Source: JAIOPA01 sp964655175
GTDB lineage: Bacteria; Eisenbacteria; RBG-16-71-46
Length of the DNA: 43,735 nt
Assembly: GCA_964655175.1 (NCBI GenBank)
Contig: CAZZLY010000019.1
Coordinates: forward strand, 1 to 43,735
Direction of reading: 5' to 3'
How positions within the stretch are numbered: the stretch's first letter is position 1; every line of letters starts with the position of its first letter. Under the pieces are notes generated by a model that saw only the letters and a list, made by a program, of their open reading frames with translations, was not told where the DNA came from and did not search any database. Position numbers and translations under genes: made by a program. Shown here piece by piece: positions 7,218 to 17,142 of the stretch.

Positions 7218-10200
7218 GTGACCAGGATCGGGCCGGCGACAGCCGACCGTTGGGCGGTTTCGACTCGTTCGGACGGTGCGGTTCAGACCGTCGGCACGAG
7301 CCTGCCCGGCATCCAGCTCGCGGTGCTCGGCATCCCGCAGGGATTCACGGCCGAGGAGATCCGCAATTGGTTGCGCGATCTCGCCGGCGTCGCGCTCGAG
7401 ACCTCGCGCACCGATCCGCGCCCGCGCCCCATCCCTCAGGTCCTGCACCACGCGCTCACCGGGCTGCTGTTCTCGCAGAGCGAGCTGTGGCGCAAGACCG
7501 GGCAGCCGGTGCCGCTGTCGGCCGTGTTCATGGACGACCCGAACGGGCTCGCCTTCGGCTGGGTGGGTCCGGCGCGCGTGCGCCTGCGCGTCAACGGTCT
7601 GCCGCACGAGCCGCGCTGGGTCCTGGTGCGTGACGCCGAGGGTCAGGAGGCCGTCTCGACGATCCTGCCCGCCGACGCGCACGTCACGGTCATGCTCGAG
7701 TACCGCCCGCACGGCGAGGACGGTTCGCCGACGACCGCGTGGGTGCAGTCCGAGTGGGGCACCGCGCGCGCGCAGACGCCGGCCGGTGTGACGCACGACG
7801 ACGTGCTGGGTGTGACGTTCGCGTCGACGCCGCCGGACTCGATCCTGTATCCGCACGCGCCCACGACCGACGAGGCACCGTCCGTGGTGGCCGAGTCGAC
7901 GGTCGAGCCCGTGGTCGACGGCACGGTGGATGCGACCGACGCCACCGACGCGAGCGATGCGACCGGCGCGACCGATGTGACCGACACGATCGCACCGGCG
8001 TTGCCCGACACGCTGCCGCTGTCGCAGCCGGGGCTCGCTCAGGCGTCGGATCTCGCACCCGCGCCCCCGTCCACGTTCCACCCGTCCGCGAGCACGTTCG
8101 TGATGCCGCGCGTGCCTTCGAGCGAGCCGTTCGTCGCGCCCACGACGGAGCCCGCGCTCGAGCCCGAGGCGGTGGTCGAGTCGAGCGAGCCCGAGGCGCC
8201 GATCCACGACACTCTGGAGGACGACACCACGGCCTCGCCGGTCATGGAGTCCGCACCCGTCGAGACGTTCGATGCGGCGCCCCCGGCGAGCACGCTGCCG
8301 CCGCCCGCGCTGTGGACGCCGACGGGGGTGGTCGCACCGGTGCGCAACGTGGTCGCCGAACCGTCGCCCTCTGACCCGAGTGCGCTGCAGGAGCGCGAGG
8401 CGAGCGTCGCCGCGACGTCGTCGAACGAGGTCGAGACCCCGATCGCGAGCGCACCCATCGAGGCGGAGGCCGCGACGGTGAGCGTGCCGACCGGGAACGT
8501 CGCCGACGCGCTCGACACCCATGAAGAGGTGCCGAGCGATGTGAGCACGTCCGAGCCGCCGGTGGCGGGTGTGAGCGAGCTCGGCCCCGAGGCGACGCGG
8601 GTCGAGTCCACTGCAACGGTGCCGACGAACGTGGTGACGCCCGAGCCGACGGACACGACTGACACGACGGCCGCGGTGCCCGCGTCGACCGAGCAGACGC
8701 CGTCCGTCGCCGAACCGGCGACGATGGAGACGGTCCCCGAGCCGCGTCATCCGGTGGCGATGTGGCTTTCGCGCATCCTCAAGCGCGGCACGAAGCCGAA
8801 CGAGAACGAAGCGGTCGGCGCCGAGTCGACCGAGTCCGCGGCCTCGGGCGAGACCGAGCGCGTCGAGCCGACCGCGATCGCCCCGAGCCCGACGCCGGAG
8901 ACGACGACGGTCGAGTCGACGCATGACGACCGCACGAACCTGGACGTTCCGGCCGAGACCGAGGCCGAGCTCGAATCCCAGACGACCGAAGTGCCGATGT
9001 CCGAGGAGTCGAGCGCGGTGGAGGTCGCGGGCGAGTCGGTGACCGAGCCCACGGCCGCCGAGGCGACGTCGAGCGAGCCCGAGGCGGTGACGCCCGAGGG
9101 CGCGAGCGGCGAGTCCGCACCGGTCTCGTCGTACGACGCACTGCTCGCGGGCGAGGCCTCGCCGTCGTCGAGCGCGCCCGTCGAGTCCCCTGTGACGCCC
9201 ACGTCCGTGCCCGCACGTCCGGTGCGGTTCGGACTCGCCCCGGTGGGACTCGATCAGGTCCTGCGCGTTCGACCGCGCGTCGCGGACAAGCCCGTCGCGC
9301 CGAGCCCCGTGAGCGAGGCGTCGGTGAGCCCTTCGGAACCCGCGCCGCCGCGTCTCGCGGTCGAACGCGAACCCGTCGGGGCCGATCCGTCGTTCGGGAT
9401 CCCGCGTGTGCCGCAGCGCGAGCCCGCGCGTCCGGTCGCGGCACCCCGTCCCGAGCCGTTGCCCTGGCGTGCGGTCGCGCCGCCGCCGGTCCCGGTCGCG
9501 CCCGTGTCGGACGTCGTCGATCGCACGCCCGTGCTGCCCGAGCCGCCGCTGGAACTGCTCGCGGCGCTGGAGCAGGCCGAGGCCGCGGCGATCGTGCCGG
9601 TTGACGAAACGGTGATCGAACCGACGCCGATCGTCGAGCCCGAGGTGGTCGAGGCGGTGGTCGAACCGACGCCGNNNNNNNNNNNNNNNNNNNNNNNNNN
9701 NNNNNNNNNNNNNNNNNNNNNNNNNNNNNNNNNNNNNNNNNNNNNNNNNNNNNNNNNNNNNNNNNNNNNNNNNNTCGAACCGACGCCGGTCGTCGAGCCC
9801 GAGGTCATCGAGGCGGTGATCGAACCGACTCCGACCGTCGAGCCCGCGGTCGTCGAGCCGGTCGTCGATGCGATGCCGGTCGCCGAACCCGAGCCGACCG
9901 AGACCGCCCCGGCCGAGTCCGTGGCGCTGCCGCCCGTCGAGGCCGCCACGGTCACGACCGCCGCGTCGCGCGCCGAGACGGTCGCGGCCACGCCCGCCCC
10001 GGCGGTGCGTTCGCACGTCTGGCCGGCGCCGCACGACCTCGAGGATCACGAGACGCCGCTCTGGCGTCAGCCGTGGCTCATCGCGGCCGTGGTGCTCGTG
10101 CTGTTCGGACTGGGTTGGTGGCTCGGACATCAGGAGACGCGCACGACCTCGAACGCCTCGCCGTTCGCGCGCGTGCTCACCGCGGTGGGTCTGGGGGGCG

Positions 10201-11171
10201 CGCACTTCGCGCTCAAGGTCGAGAGCGATCCGCCGGGCGCGTGGATCGCCATCGACGGCAAGGACACGGGGCAGCGCACGCCGGCGACGTTCAACCTCAA
10301 GCCCGGCCTGCATCGCATCCGTTACTCGTTGCCCGATCTGGGTTCGTACCAGGCGATCGTCACGGGTTCCAACGGGCAGGACCGCATCATGAGCGAGGCG
10401 CTGCACGGCACGCTCGAGGTGCGCGCCACGAATCCCGCGCTGCCGGTGCGCATGTCGCTCGACGGTCAGGATCAGGGGTTCCTGCCCGTGAGCCTCACGC
10501 AGGTCCCGCCGGGGCTGCATCAGATGCAGTTCAGCGGTCCCGATCTGCAGTCGTGGGCGCAGACCGTGAACGTGCCCGTGCGCGGCACGGCGCGCATCGA
10601 GGCGCAGCCCGTCATCACGCCGGCGACCGGCGTGTTGCAGGTGCAGGCCACGCTCAACGACGACGCCGGTTCGGCGCCGCTCAAGGGTGCGACCGTGTAC
10701 GTGGACGGTGAACTGCGCGGGCGCACGCCGCTCAAACTGGAACTCGCCCGCGGTCCGCACAGTCTGCGCGTGACGTACGACGACGAGCGTGCGCCCATCC
10801 AGGTCCTCGACCTGCCGGGCGGCAACGAGCGCTTCGCGACGTTCGCGTTCGGCATCGACAGCGATCTGCCCACGTTGCGCCTGCAGGGCGACGTGTCGCG
10901 CCTGTCCGCCTCCAAGCCGGGCACCGTGTCGGCGGCGCTCGAGGGCATGGCCGTGCGCGACGTGCGCGAGGCGCATCTGCACGTGAAGGGCGCCGACGGT
11001 CTGTGGCGGCGACTCGACATGACGGTGGCCGCGGATGCGCGCGGCGTGGTCGTGTCGGCCCCGTTCCCGACGACGCTGCTGCGGGGGCAGTCGCGCACGC
11101 CGTGGTACGTGAGCGTGAGCTCGGCGCAGGGCGACGAGTTCTTCACCGAGATCCAGCGCGCGGGTCGCTGA
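7218..11171 (+). CDS. Giant single-pass membrane protein with disordered linker and PEGA domains
   Basis: The product is about 1317 residues, counting a 34-codon stretch inside a sequence gap. There are four parts. Residues 1-195 are a folded domain I do not recognise (GIPQGFTAEEIRNWLRDLAG...AFGWVGPARVRLRVNG). Residues 195-940 are a low-complexity acidic linker rich in Glu, Pro, Thr, Val and Ser, with 15-residue repeats of the type V-V-E-P-T-P-x-V-E-P-E-V-V-E-A. Near 951-970 is a transmembrane helix (LIAAVVLVLFGLGWWLG). From 995 onward are about three PEGA-type repeats (SDPPGAWIAIDGKDTG, VYVDGELRGRTPLKLEL) and a C-terminal beta domain. There is no signal peptide, so the linker is predicted cytoplasmic and the PEGA part periplasmic. 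GTG 7218 is chosen for its AAGGAG. Function unknown; envelope linkage or signalling is inference. Confidence 0.85.
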   Translation: MTRIGPATADRWAVSTRSDGAVQTVGTSLPGIQLAVLGIPQGFTAEEIRNWLRDLAGVALETSRTDPRPRPIPQVLHHALTGLLFSQSELWRKTGQPVPLSAVFMDDPNGLAFGWVGPARVRLRVNGLPHEPRWVLVRDAEGQEAVSTILPADAHVTVMLEYRPHGEDGSPTTAWVQSEWGTARAQTPAGVTHDDVLGVTFASTPPDSILYPHAPTTDEAPSVVAESTVEPVVDGTVDATDATDASDATGATDVTDTIAPALPDTLPLSQPGLAQASDLAPAPPSTFHPSASTFVMPRVPSSEPFVAPTTEPALEPEAVVESSEPEAPIHDTLEDDTTASPVMESAPVETFDAAPPASTLPPPALWTPTGVVAPVRNVVAEPSPSDPSALQEREASVAATSSNEVETPIASAPIEAEAATVSVPTGNVADALDTHEEVPSDVSTSEPPVAGVSELGPEATRVESTATVPTNVVTPEPTDTTDTTAAVPASTEQTPSVAEPATMETVPEPRHPVAMWLSRILKRGTKPNENEAVGAESTESAASGETERVEPTAIAPSPTPETTTVESTHDDRTNLDVPAETEAELESQTTEVPMSEESSAVEVAGESVTEPTAAEATSSEPEAVTPEGASGESAPVSSYDALLAGEASPSSSAPVESPVTPTSVPARPVRFGLAPVGLDQVLRVRPRVADKPVAPSPVSEASVSPSEPAPPRLAVEREPVGADPSFGIPRVPQREPARPVAAPRPEPLPWRAVAPPPVPVAPVSDVVDRTPVLPEPPLELLAALEQAEAAAIVPVDETVIEPTPIVEPEVVEAVVEPTPXXXXXXXXXXXXXXXXXXXXXXXXXXXXXXXXXXEPTPVVEPEVIEAVIEPTPTVEPAVVEPVVDAMPVAEPEPTETAPAESVALPPVEAATVTTAASRAETVAATPAPAVRSHVWPAPHDLEDHETPLWRQPWLIAAVVLVLFGLGWWLGHQETRTTSNASPFARVLTAVGLGGAHFALKVESDPPGAWIAIDGKDTGQRTPATFNLKPGLHRIRYSLPDLGSYQAIVTGSNGQDRIMSEALHGTLEVRATNPALPVRMSLDGQDQGFLPVSLTQVPPGLHQMQFSGPDLQSWAQTVNVPVRGTARIEAQPVITPATGVLQVQATLNDDAGSAPLKGATVYVDGELRGRTPLKLELARGPHSLRVTYDDERAPIQVLDLPGGNERFATFAFGIDSDLPTLRLQGDVSRLSASKPGTVSAALEGMAVRDVREAHLHVKGADGLWRRLDMTVAADARGVVVSAPFPTTLLRGQSRTPWYVSVSSAQGDEFFTEIQRAGR
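9612..9889 (+). repeat. 45-nt tandem repeats in the PEGA protein linker, interrupted by a gap
   Basis: The unit encodes 15 residues, V-[VI]-E-P-T-P-x-V-E-P-E-V-[VI]-E-A. One complete unit (9612-9656) and the start of a second precede the gap; the end of another and one or two degenerate units follow it. The gap falls inside the array, as expected where short reads cannot resolve near-identical repeats, so the copy number is unknown. Confidence 0.8.
9675..9774. other. Assembly gap (100 N) inside a tandem repeat
   Basis: Exactly 100 N. The reading frame continues across it, and both flanks carry the same repeat sequence (TCGAACCGACGCCG). The true length is probably a different number of repeat units. 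Confidence 0.95.
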
Positions 11172-11186
11172 CGCGTCGCGGTGCCG

Positions 11187-11217
11187 ACGGCCCCGTCCGA
11201 GTCCCGGACGGGGCCGT
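11187..11217 (+). terminator. Intrinsic terminator-like hairpin after the PEGA protein gene
   Basis: A perfect 13-bp stem (ACGGCCCCGTCCG with its complement) and a 5-nt loop, starting 16 nt after the stop codon. It separates this gene from comEC. Confidence 0.75.
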
Positions 11218-11263
11218 TCGCGCGTCCGGGGTCGCGTACGCGTGACGGCGGCGTCACGTGCGC

Positions 11264-13696
11264 ATGGCACACCGTTCGCAGACGACGTCGGGCATGGGCG
11301 GGCGAGGGGCGGTCGCGTGCGCGGTGCTGGGCTGGGCGGGACTCGTGCTCGGCGGGCCGCGTTCGCCGTGGTTCGCGCTCGCGACGCTGGCGCTGGCGTG
11401 GGGGATGCTCGCGACGCGGCGCGTCCGCATGGTGCCGCTGGCGTTCCTCGCGTTGGGGGCCGCACGCATGACGGCCGACGACGTCCGGTTCGCCGCCGGT
11501 GTCGCCGCGCGACCGACGTTGCCGGCCGTGGTGCGATGCGAGGCCGAGGTCGTCGAGCCCGCGCGCCGCGAAGGGGACGCGCCCGCGGTGGTCGTGCGCG
11601 TGCTCGCGGCGCGACCGCGCTGGCCGAGGGACGCGCGGCTCGCGTTGCGACTGCCCGCGGATTGCCCCGCCGATTGGGGGGACACGATCCGCGTGCTCGC
11701 TCGGCTCGACACGTTGTCGGGTGCGCGCGTGCCCGGGGGCTTCGATGCGCGTGCGGCGGCGCGCGCCGGTGCGCGTCTGGCGAGCGGGCGCGCGTTCACC
11801 GTGCAGGTGCGACCCGCGCGCGGCGCGGGAACGCTCGTGCCGCGCGCGCTCATGCGCGTGCGCCGCGCCTGCGAGTCCGCGCTGCGTCGCGGCCTATCGC
11901 GCGAGGCGCGCGAACTCGCCGCCCCGCTGTTGTTCGGCGATCGCGGCGGCATGGACACCGACACCGACGCCGCGCTGCGTGCCTCGGGGCTCGTGCACCT
12001 GCTGGCGTTGTCGGGCCTGCACGTGGCGTGGCTCGCGGCCGTCGTGCGCGCTGCGGCCGCGCTCGCGGGCGCCGGTGTGGGCACGCGCGCATGCCTCGGT
12101 GCGTTGGGTGCGCTGACGTACGCCGGGCTCGCGGGCCCGATCCCCTCGCTCGCGCGCGCGGTGGTCGCGGAAGCGCTCACCGCGCTCGCGCGCGTCACGG
12201 GGCGCGCGCTCGATCCGGTGCAGGCGCTCGCGGTCGCGGTGCTCGCGCTGCTCACCTGGCGGCCCGCGTGGAGTCTGGATCTGGGCTTCCAACTGTCGTG
12301 CGCCGCCACGCTGGGACTGGTGGTGGTGGGCGGCGCGCTCGTCGCGGCGGCCGAGCGGCACGCGAGCGCGGCACCGCTCGCGGTGAGCGGACGTGCGCGT
12401 CTCGCGCGCGGCGCCCATCTCGCGGTCGCGTTGGTCCTGCGCGTGACCGCGCCCACGCTGGGCGCGCAGCTGGTCGCGCTGCCGTTGCTGCTCGCGCGCT
12501 TCCATGCGTTGCCGTGGACGTCGCTCGTCGCGAACCTCGTCGCGGTGCCGATCGCCGAACTGCTGCTGGCGGCGGCGGGCCTGGGCGCGCTGCTCGACGC
12601 GTGGCTGCCGGGGACCGGTCACGTGGGGTTCGCCGCCAGTGAGCCGCTCGCCGCCGTGCTGCATGCGATCATGCGCGCGTTCGGCGGCACCTCGTGGGCG
12701 GTCCTGCCCGCGGGCGCCTCGCCGTGGCCGTGCGTGTGCGCGGTCGTCGCGGTGGCACTGGCGACGCTTCCGATGTTCACGACCGCACCCGTCGCGCCCG
12801 TGCCGCCGCCGACGCGGGCGCGACGACTCGCGGCTCGCGGTGCGCTCGTGGCCGCGCTGCTCTCGCTCGCGTGGCTCGTCGCCACGCCCTCGCTGCGGCC
12901 ACCGCCCGGGCGGTGGTGGCTGGTCGTGCTCGACGTGGGGCAGGGCGATGCCATCGCGGTGGGCGGGGCCGACGGTTGGTGGCTCGTGGACACGGGGCCG
13001 CGCACGACGCGCTGGGATGCCGGCGAGGGCGCGGTGCTGCCGTTCCTGCGCACGGTGGGCGTGCGACGACTCGAGTCGCTCGTCCTCACGCACGACGACA
13101 ACGATCACACCGGCGGGGCGCGCGCCGTGATGCGCGGGGTGCCGGTGCGACACGTGCGCGCGGGGGCCTCGCGTCCGGGCGTGCCGGGGCCCGCCGCCCA
13201 CGTTGCGGTCGAGCCGCTCGTGCGGGGCGATGCGATCGCGCTCGACCCGGGGGCGCGCGTGCTGTGGCCGCCGGCGGTCGGGGCCCGTGACGAGGGGCTC
13301 GCGCGACGTGGCGACAACGCGGCGGCGGTCGTGCTCGAGGTGGGCGGGGGAGCGGGGCGCGCGTGGCTCATGGCCGACGCCGACAGCGTGGTCGAGCACG
13401 TGCTCGTGCCGCGTCCGGACGTCGCGGTGCTCAAGGCCGGGCACCACGGCTCGGGTTCGTCGAGCGGGGCGGCGTTCGTGACGGCGCTGCGTCCGCGCGT
13501 GGTGGCGTTGTCGTGCGGCGCGCACAACGCCTACGGGCATCCCGACGCGCGCGCGTGCGCACGGCTCGCACGCACCGGCGCGAGGCTCGATCGCACCGAT
13601 CGCGAGGGCACGCTGTGGTACGAACTCGATGCGCACGGTGTCCGCCGGCTCGATTGGCGCTCGGGCGAACCCTGGCGGCGACATCCTCCGCCGTGA
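11264..13696 (+). CDS. comEC: ComEC/Rec2-family DNA internalisation channel protein
   Basis: The 810-residue product is a polytopic membrane protein that carries single-stranded DNA across the inner membrane during natural transformation. The order is typical: N-terminal hydrophobic helices and an OB-like DUF4131 region (about 30-190), a multi-helix competence domain (about 200-540, with LVHLLALSGLHVAWLA), then a metallo-beta-lactamase domain (about 550-800). That domain has LDVGQGDAIAV, VDTGPR, LTHDDNDHTGG (metal ligands) and LKAGHHGSGSS. ATG 11264 is preferred; a GTG 6 nt upstream is possible, and neither has a clear ribosome site. No other competence genes are near. The gene is very GC-rich even for this scaffold. 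Confidence 0.93.
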   Translation: MAHRSQTTSGMGGRGAVACAVLGWAGLVLGGPRSPWFALATLALAWGMLATRRVRMVPLAFLALGAARMTADDVRFAAGVAARPTLPAVVRCEAEVVEPARREGDAPAVVVRVLAARPRWPRDARLALRLPADCPADWGDTIRVLARLDTLSGARVPGGFDARAAARAGARLASGRAFTVQVRPARGAGTLVPRALMRVRRACESALRRGLSREARELAAPLLFGDRGGMDTDTDAALRASGLVHLLALSGLHVAWLAAVVRAAAALAGAGVGTRACLGALGALTYAGLAGPIPSLARAVVAEALTALARVTGRALDPVQALAVAVLALLTWRPAWSLDLGFQLSCAATLGLVVVGGALVAAAERHASAAPLAVSGRARLARGAHLAVALVLRVTAPTLGAQLVALPLLLARFHALPWTSLVANLVAVPIAELLLAAAGLGALLDAWLPGTGHVGFAASEPLAAVLHAIMRAFGGTSWAVLPAGASPWPCVCAVVAVALATLPMFTTAPVAPVPPPTRARRLAARGALVAALLSLAWLVATPSLRPPPGRWWLVVLDVGQGDAIAVGGADGWWLVDTGPRTTRWDAGEGAVLPFLRTVGVRRLESLVLTHDDNDHTGGARAVMRGVPVRHVRAGASRPGVPGPAAHVAVEPLVRGDAIALDPGARVLWPPAVGARDEGLARRGDNAAAVVLEVGGGAGRAWLMADADSVVEHVLVPRPDVAVLKAGHHGSGSSSGAAFVTALRPRVVALSCGAHNAYGHPDARACARLARTGARLDRTDREGTLWYELDAHGVRRLDWRSGEPWRRHPPP

Positions 13697-13779
13697 GCCG
13701 TTCGGGGCGGTCGTCGAGCGCTGCGGGGTCGGCTCGCCGGAGACGTGTTCCACCCGCATGGATCGCGGGTCCGGCGCGA

Positions 13780-13808
13780 TTGCCGACCGCGCGGCCGCAG
13801 GCTATCTT
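13780..13808 (+). promoter_or_regulatory. Promoter for a leaderless purN mRNA
   Basis: TTGCCG (13780-13785), a 17-nt spacer and TATCTT (13803-13808). The GTG start of purN begins 5 nt after the -10, where transcription itself should start. No Shine-Dalgarno is visible. Confidence 0.55.
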
Positions 13809-13813
13809 GCGGT

Positions 13814-14476
13814 GTGCCCCGTCCCGATCCCGTCCGCATCGCCGTGTTCGCGTCCGGCAACGGTTCCAACTTCGAGGCACTCGCCGCAGCGGCTGCGAGT
13901 GACGCGTTGGGAGGGCGGATCGTGGCCCTGCTGTGCGACCGACCCGACGCTCCGGTGATCGCGCGCGCGCAGCGTCACGGCATCGAGGCGCTCACGCCTC
14001 CCACGGGACGTTTCCGCTCGCGCCTCGAGGACGAGGCCCCGTGGCTCGCCGAACTGCACGCACGTCGCGTCGAGGTGGTGGTGCTCGCGGGCTTCATGCG
14101 TCGTCTGCACACCACGCTGCTCGCACCCTTCGCCGGTCGCATGCTCAACCTGCACCCGTCGCTGCTGCCGTCGTTCCCCGGGCTCGATGCGATCGGTCAG
14201 GCGTGGCGACACGGCGTGCGCGTGACCGGCTGCACCGTGCATCTGGTGGAGGAGGCGATCGACGCGGGGCCCATCGTGGCGCAGGCCGCGGTGACGATCG
14301 CCGAGGACGACTCGCTCGAATCGCTGACGCACCGCCTGCACGCGGCCGAGCACGCGCTGTTCCCCGAAGCGGTGCGCCGGTACCTCGAGGAGCCGTGGCG
14401 CCTGGACGGCCGCCGACTGGTCTTCGGTGAGGGGGCGGGTTTCGTGCGTCGTGTGACGGAGGCCGCGCATGGATGA
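13814..14476 (+). CDS. purN: Phosphoribosylglycinamide formyltransferase (GAR transformylase)
   Basis: The 220-residue product transfers a formyl group from 10-formyl-tetrahydrofolate to GAR, the third step of purine synthesis. Visible motifs are IAVFASGNGSNFEAL (phosphate-binding loop), VLAGFMRRL, MLNLHPSLLPSFPG (catalytic Asn-x-His) and TGCTVHLVEEAIDAGPIV (catalytic Asp). GTG 13814 is chosen because the conserved strand starts 8 codons later and a promoter ends just before it. Its 3' end overlaps the HAD hydrolase gene by 8 nt. It opens the purine gene run purN-HAD-purC-purH-guaA. Confidence 0.93.
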   Translation: MPRPDPVRIAVFASGNGSNFEALAAAAASDALGGRIVALLCDRPDAPVIARAQRHGIEALTPPTGRFRSRLEDEAPWLAELHARRVEVVVLAGFMRRLHTTLLAPFAGRMLNLHPSLLPSFPGLDAIGQAWRHGVRVTGCTVHLVEEAIDAGPIVAQAAVTIAEDDSLESLTHRLHAAEHALFPEAVRRYLEEPWRLDGRRLVFGEGAGFVRRVTEAAHG

Positions 14477-15263
14477 GCAGACGTTCCGGCCCCCGATGAA
14501 GCCCGAACTCGAGGCGGTCGTCTTCGATGCGGGCGGCACGCTCGTGCGGCTCGACGAGGAGTGGTTCGTCGAGGTGCTCACCGGGCTCGGCGTGACGATC
14601 GACCTGGCGGGCATGCGCCGCGCCGAGGTCGAGGGTCGCCGCCGTTACGATGCGGCCGCGGGCACCATGCCGCGCACGCCGGCGCTGGGATTGCATCCGC
14701 CGCTCGGCAGCGTCGGTCCCTCGGGGGCGTACTTCGCCGGGATGCTCGAGGCCGCGGGTTGCCCGGCCGACCGGCTGGACCACGTGCTCGAGCTCGTCCG
14801 CGAGCGGCAGGTGCCGCCCTCGCTGCTGTGGTCGCGTCCCAAGGAGGGCATGCGTCACGCCATGGACGCGCTCGCCGCGCTCGGCGTGCGCATGTGCTGC
14901 GTGAGCAACTCGGACGGTCGCGCCGAACTGCACCTCGAGCGCACGGGCATGCGCGCGGGGCTGGAGTTCGTGATCGACTCGCAGGTCGTGGGCCTCGAGA
15001 AGCCCGACCCGCGCATCTTCGCGCTCGCGCTCGACCGCATGGGGATCGCCCCCGAGCGCGCCGTGTACATCGGTGACCTGCGCAGCGTGGACGCCGCCGG
15101 CGCACGCAACGCGGGGATGCACGTCGTCATCCTGGACCCGTTCGGGGATTACGCCGGTCCCGAACTGCCGTCGGTCCGTCGTCCCGAGGAACTCCCGGCG
15201 TTCCTCGCCTCACGATTCACCCTGGTGCCGTCGCGGCAGGGGAGCCGCTCGACACCTTCCTGA
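14469..15263 (+). CDS. HAD-superfamily hydrolase
   Basis: The product is 264 residues. Motif I is VVFDAGGTLV (nucleophile Asp near residue 19), motif II is CCVSNSD, motif III is the Lys in GLEKPDPRIF, and motif IV is VYIGDLRSVDAAGARNAGM, giving a typical phosphatase-type HAD with a helical cap (about 35-130). The second Asp of the usual DxD is Gly here, a variant seen in a known subset of the superfamily and possibly affecting general acid/base catalysis. It is co-translated with purN (8-nt overlap) and 33 nt before purC. A nucleotide or sugar-phosphate substrate is plausible from context, but cannot be read from sequence. Confidence 0.85.
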   Translation: MDEQTFRPPMKPELEAVVFDAGGTLVRLDEEWFVEVLTGLGVTIDLAGMRRAEVEGRRRYDAAAGTMPRTPALGLHPPLGSVGPSGAYFAGMLEAAGCPADRLDHVLELVRERQVPPSLLWSRPKEGMRHAMDALAALGVRMCCVSNSDGRAELHLERTGMRAGLEFVIDSQVVGLEKPDPRIFALALDRMGIAPERAVYIGDLRSVDAAGARNAGMHVVILDPFGDYAGPELPSVRRPEELPAFLASRFTLVPSRQGSRSTPS

Positions 15264-15296
15264 ACGGCCGTCCCGAGAGGCGGCAGGAGGATTCCC

Positions 15297-16240
<944 letters not shown>

Positions 16241-16244
<4 letters not shown>

Positions 16245-17125
16245 GCGCCACGGGCACGCACGCGCATCCCACCGCCGCGCCGACCGGGGTGACCGGTTGG
16301 CCGCGCGCGGCGCTGCTGTCGTTGTCCGACAAGACCGGCGTCGCCGAGTTCGCGAAGCTCCTCGCCAAGGGCGGCACGCGCATCCTGGCGAGCGGCGGCA
16401 CCGCCGCGCATCTGCAGCAGGCCGGGGTCGAGGTGACCCCGGTCGAGGACTGGACCGGATTCGGCGAGATGCTGGGCGGCCGCGTGAAGACGCTGCACCC
16501 GCACGTGCACGCGCCGATCCTGGCGCGGCGGGGTTCGCCCGCCGACATGGCCGAGGTCTCGGACAAGGGGCTGCTGCCGCTCGACCTCGTCGCGGTCACG
16601 CTGTACCCGTTCGAGGAGCGCGGTCGCGCCCTCGACGACGCGGGGATGATCGAGGAGATCGACATCGGTGGCGTGGCGCTGTTGCGCGCGGCCGCCAAGA
16701 ACCACGACGGCGTGATCGTGTTGCACGATCCCGCGCAGTACCCCGAGGTCGTCGCGGCGCTCGAGCGCGGGGTCACGCCCGCCGATCGGCGGCGCTGGGC
16801 CATGGCGGCGTTCGCCCGCACGGCGCGCTACGACGCCGCGATCGCGACCGAACTGGCGCGCCGAACGAGCGGGCCCGACGAGCCGCCNNNNNNNNNNNNN
16901 NNNNNNNNNNNNNNNNNNNNNNNNNNNNNNNNNNNNNNNNNNNNNNNNNNNNNNNNNNNNNNNNNNNNNNNNNNNNNNNNNNNNNNNGTCACGCACGCCG
17001 CCGAGGCGGGGGTCACCGCGATCGTGCAGCCCGGCGGTTCGGTGAAGGACCCCGAGGTCATCGCCGAGGCGGATCGTCTGGGCGTGGCCATGGTGTTCAC
17101 CGATCGTCGCGTCTTCCGTCACTGA
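16241..17125 (+). CDS. purH: Bifunctional AICAR transformylase/IMP cyclohydrolase, interrupted by a gap
   Basis: This enzyme formylates AICAR and closes the ring to IMP, the last two steps to IMP. The N-terminal MGS-like cyclohydrolase domain is complete (residues 1-205: LLSLSDKTG, ILASGGTAAHL, GGRVKTLHPHVH, VAVTLYPFEE, IDIGGVALLRAAAKNH). After residue 215 comes a 100-N gap, then only the last 45 residues of the transformylase domain (GVTAIVQPGGSVKD, MVFTDRRVFRH). PurH proteins usually have about 510-530 residues; here the visible parts plus gap make 294. The catalytic Lys-His region and most of the transformylase domain are therefore inside the gap, which must really be several hundred bases longer. 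The continuous frame across the N run is coincidence. It is not evidence of a pseudogene. Confidence 0.92.
16888..16987. other. Assembly gap (100 N) inside purH
   Basis: Exactly 100 N, a placeholder. By comparison with normal PurH length, roughly 250 residues (about 0.7-0.8 kb) are missing here. Confidence 0.9.
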
Positions 17126-17142
17126 ACCCGAGGAGTCCACGC

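Noticed and set aside
7146..11465. A 1439-codon open frame on the minus strand opposite the PEGA protein gene
   Set aside because: The product is Arg/His/Gly-rich with no domains, and it spans a terminator, a promoter and part of comEC. It is a by-product of high GC content opposite a GC-rich gene.
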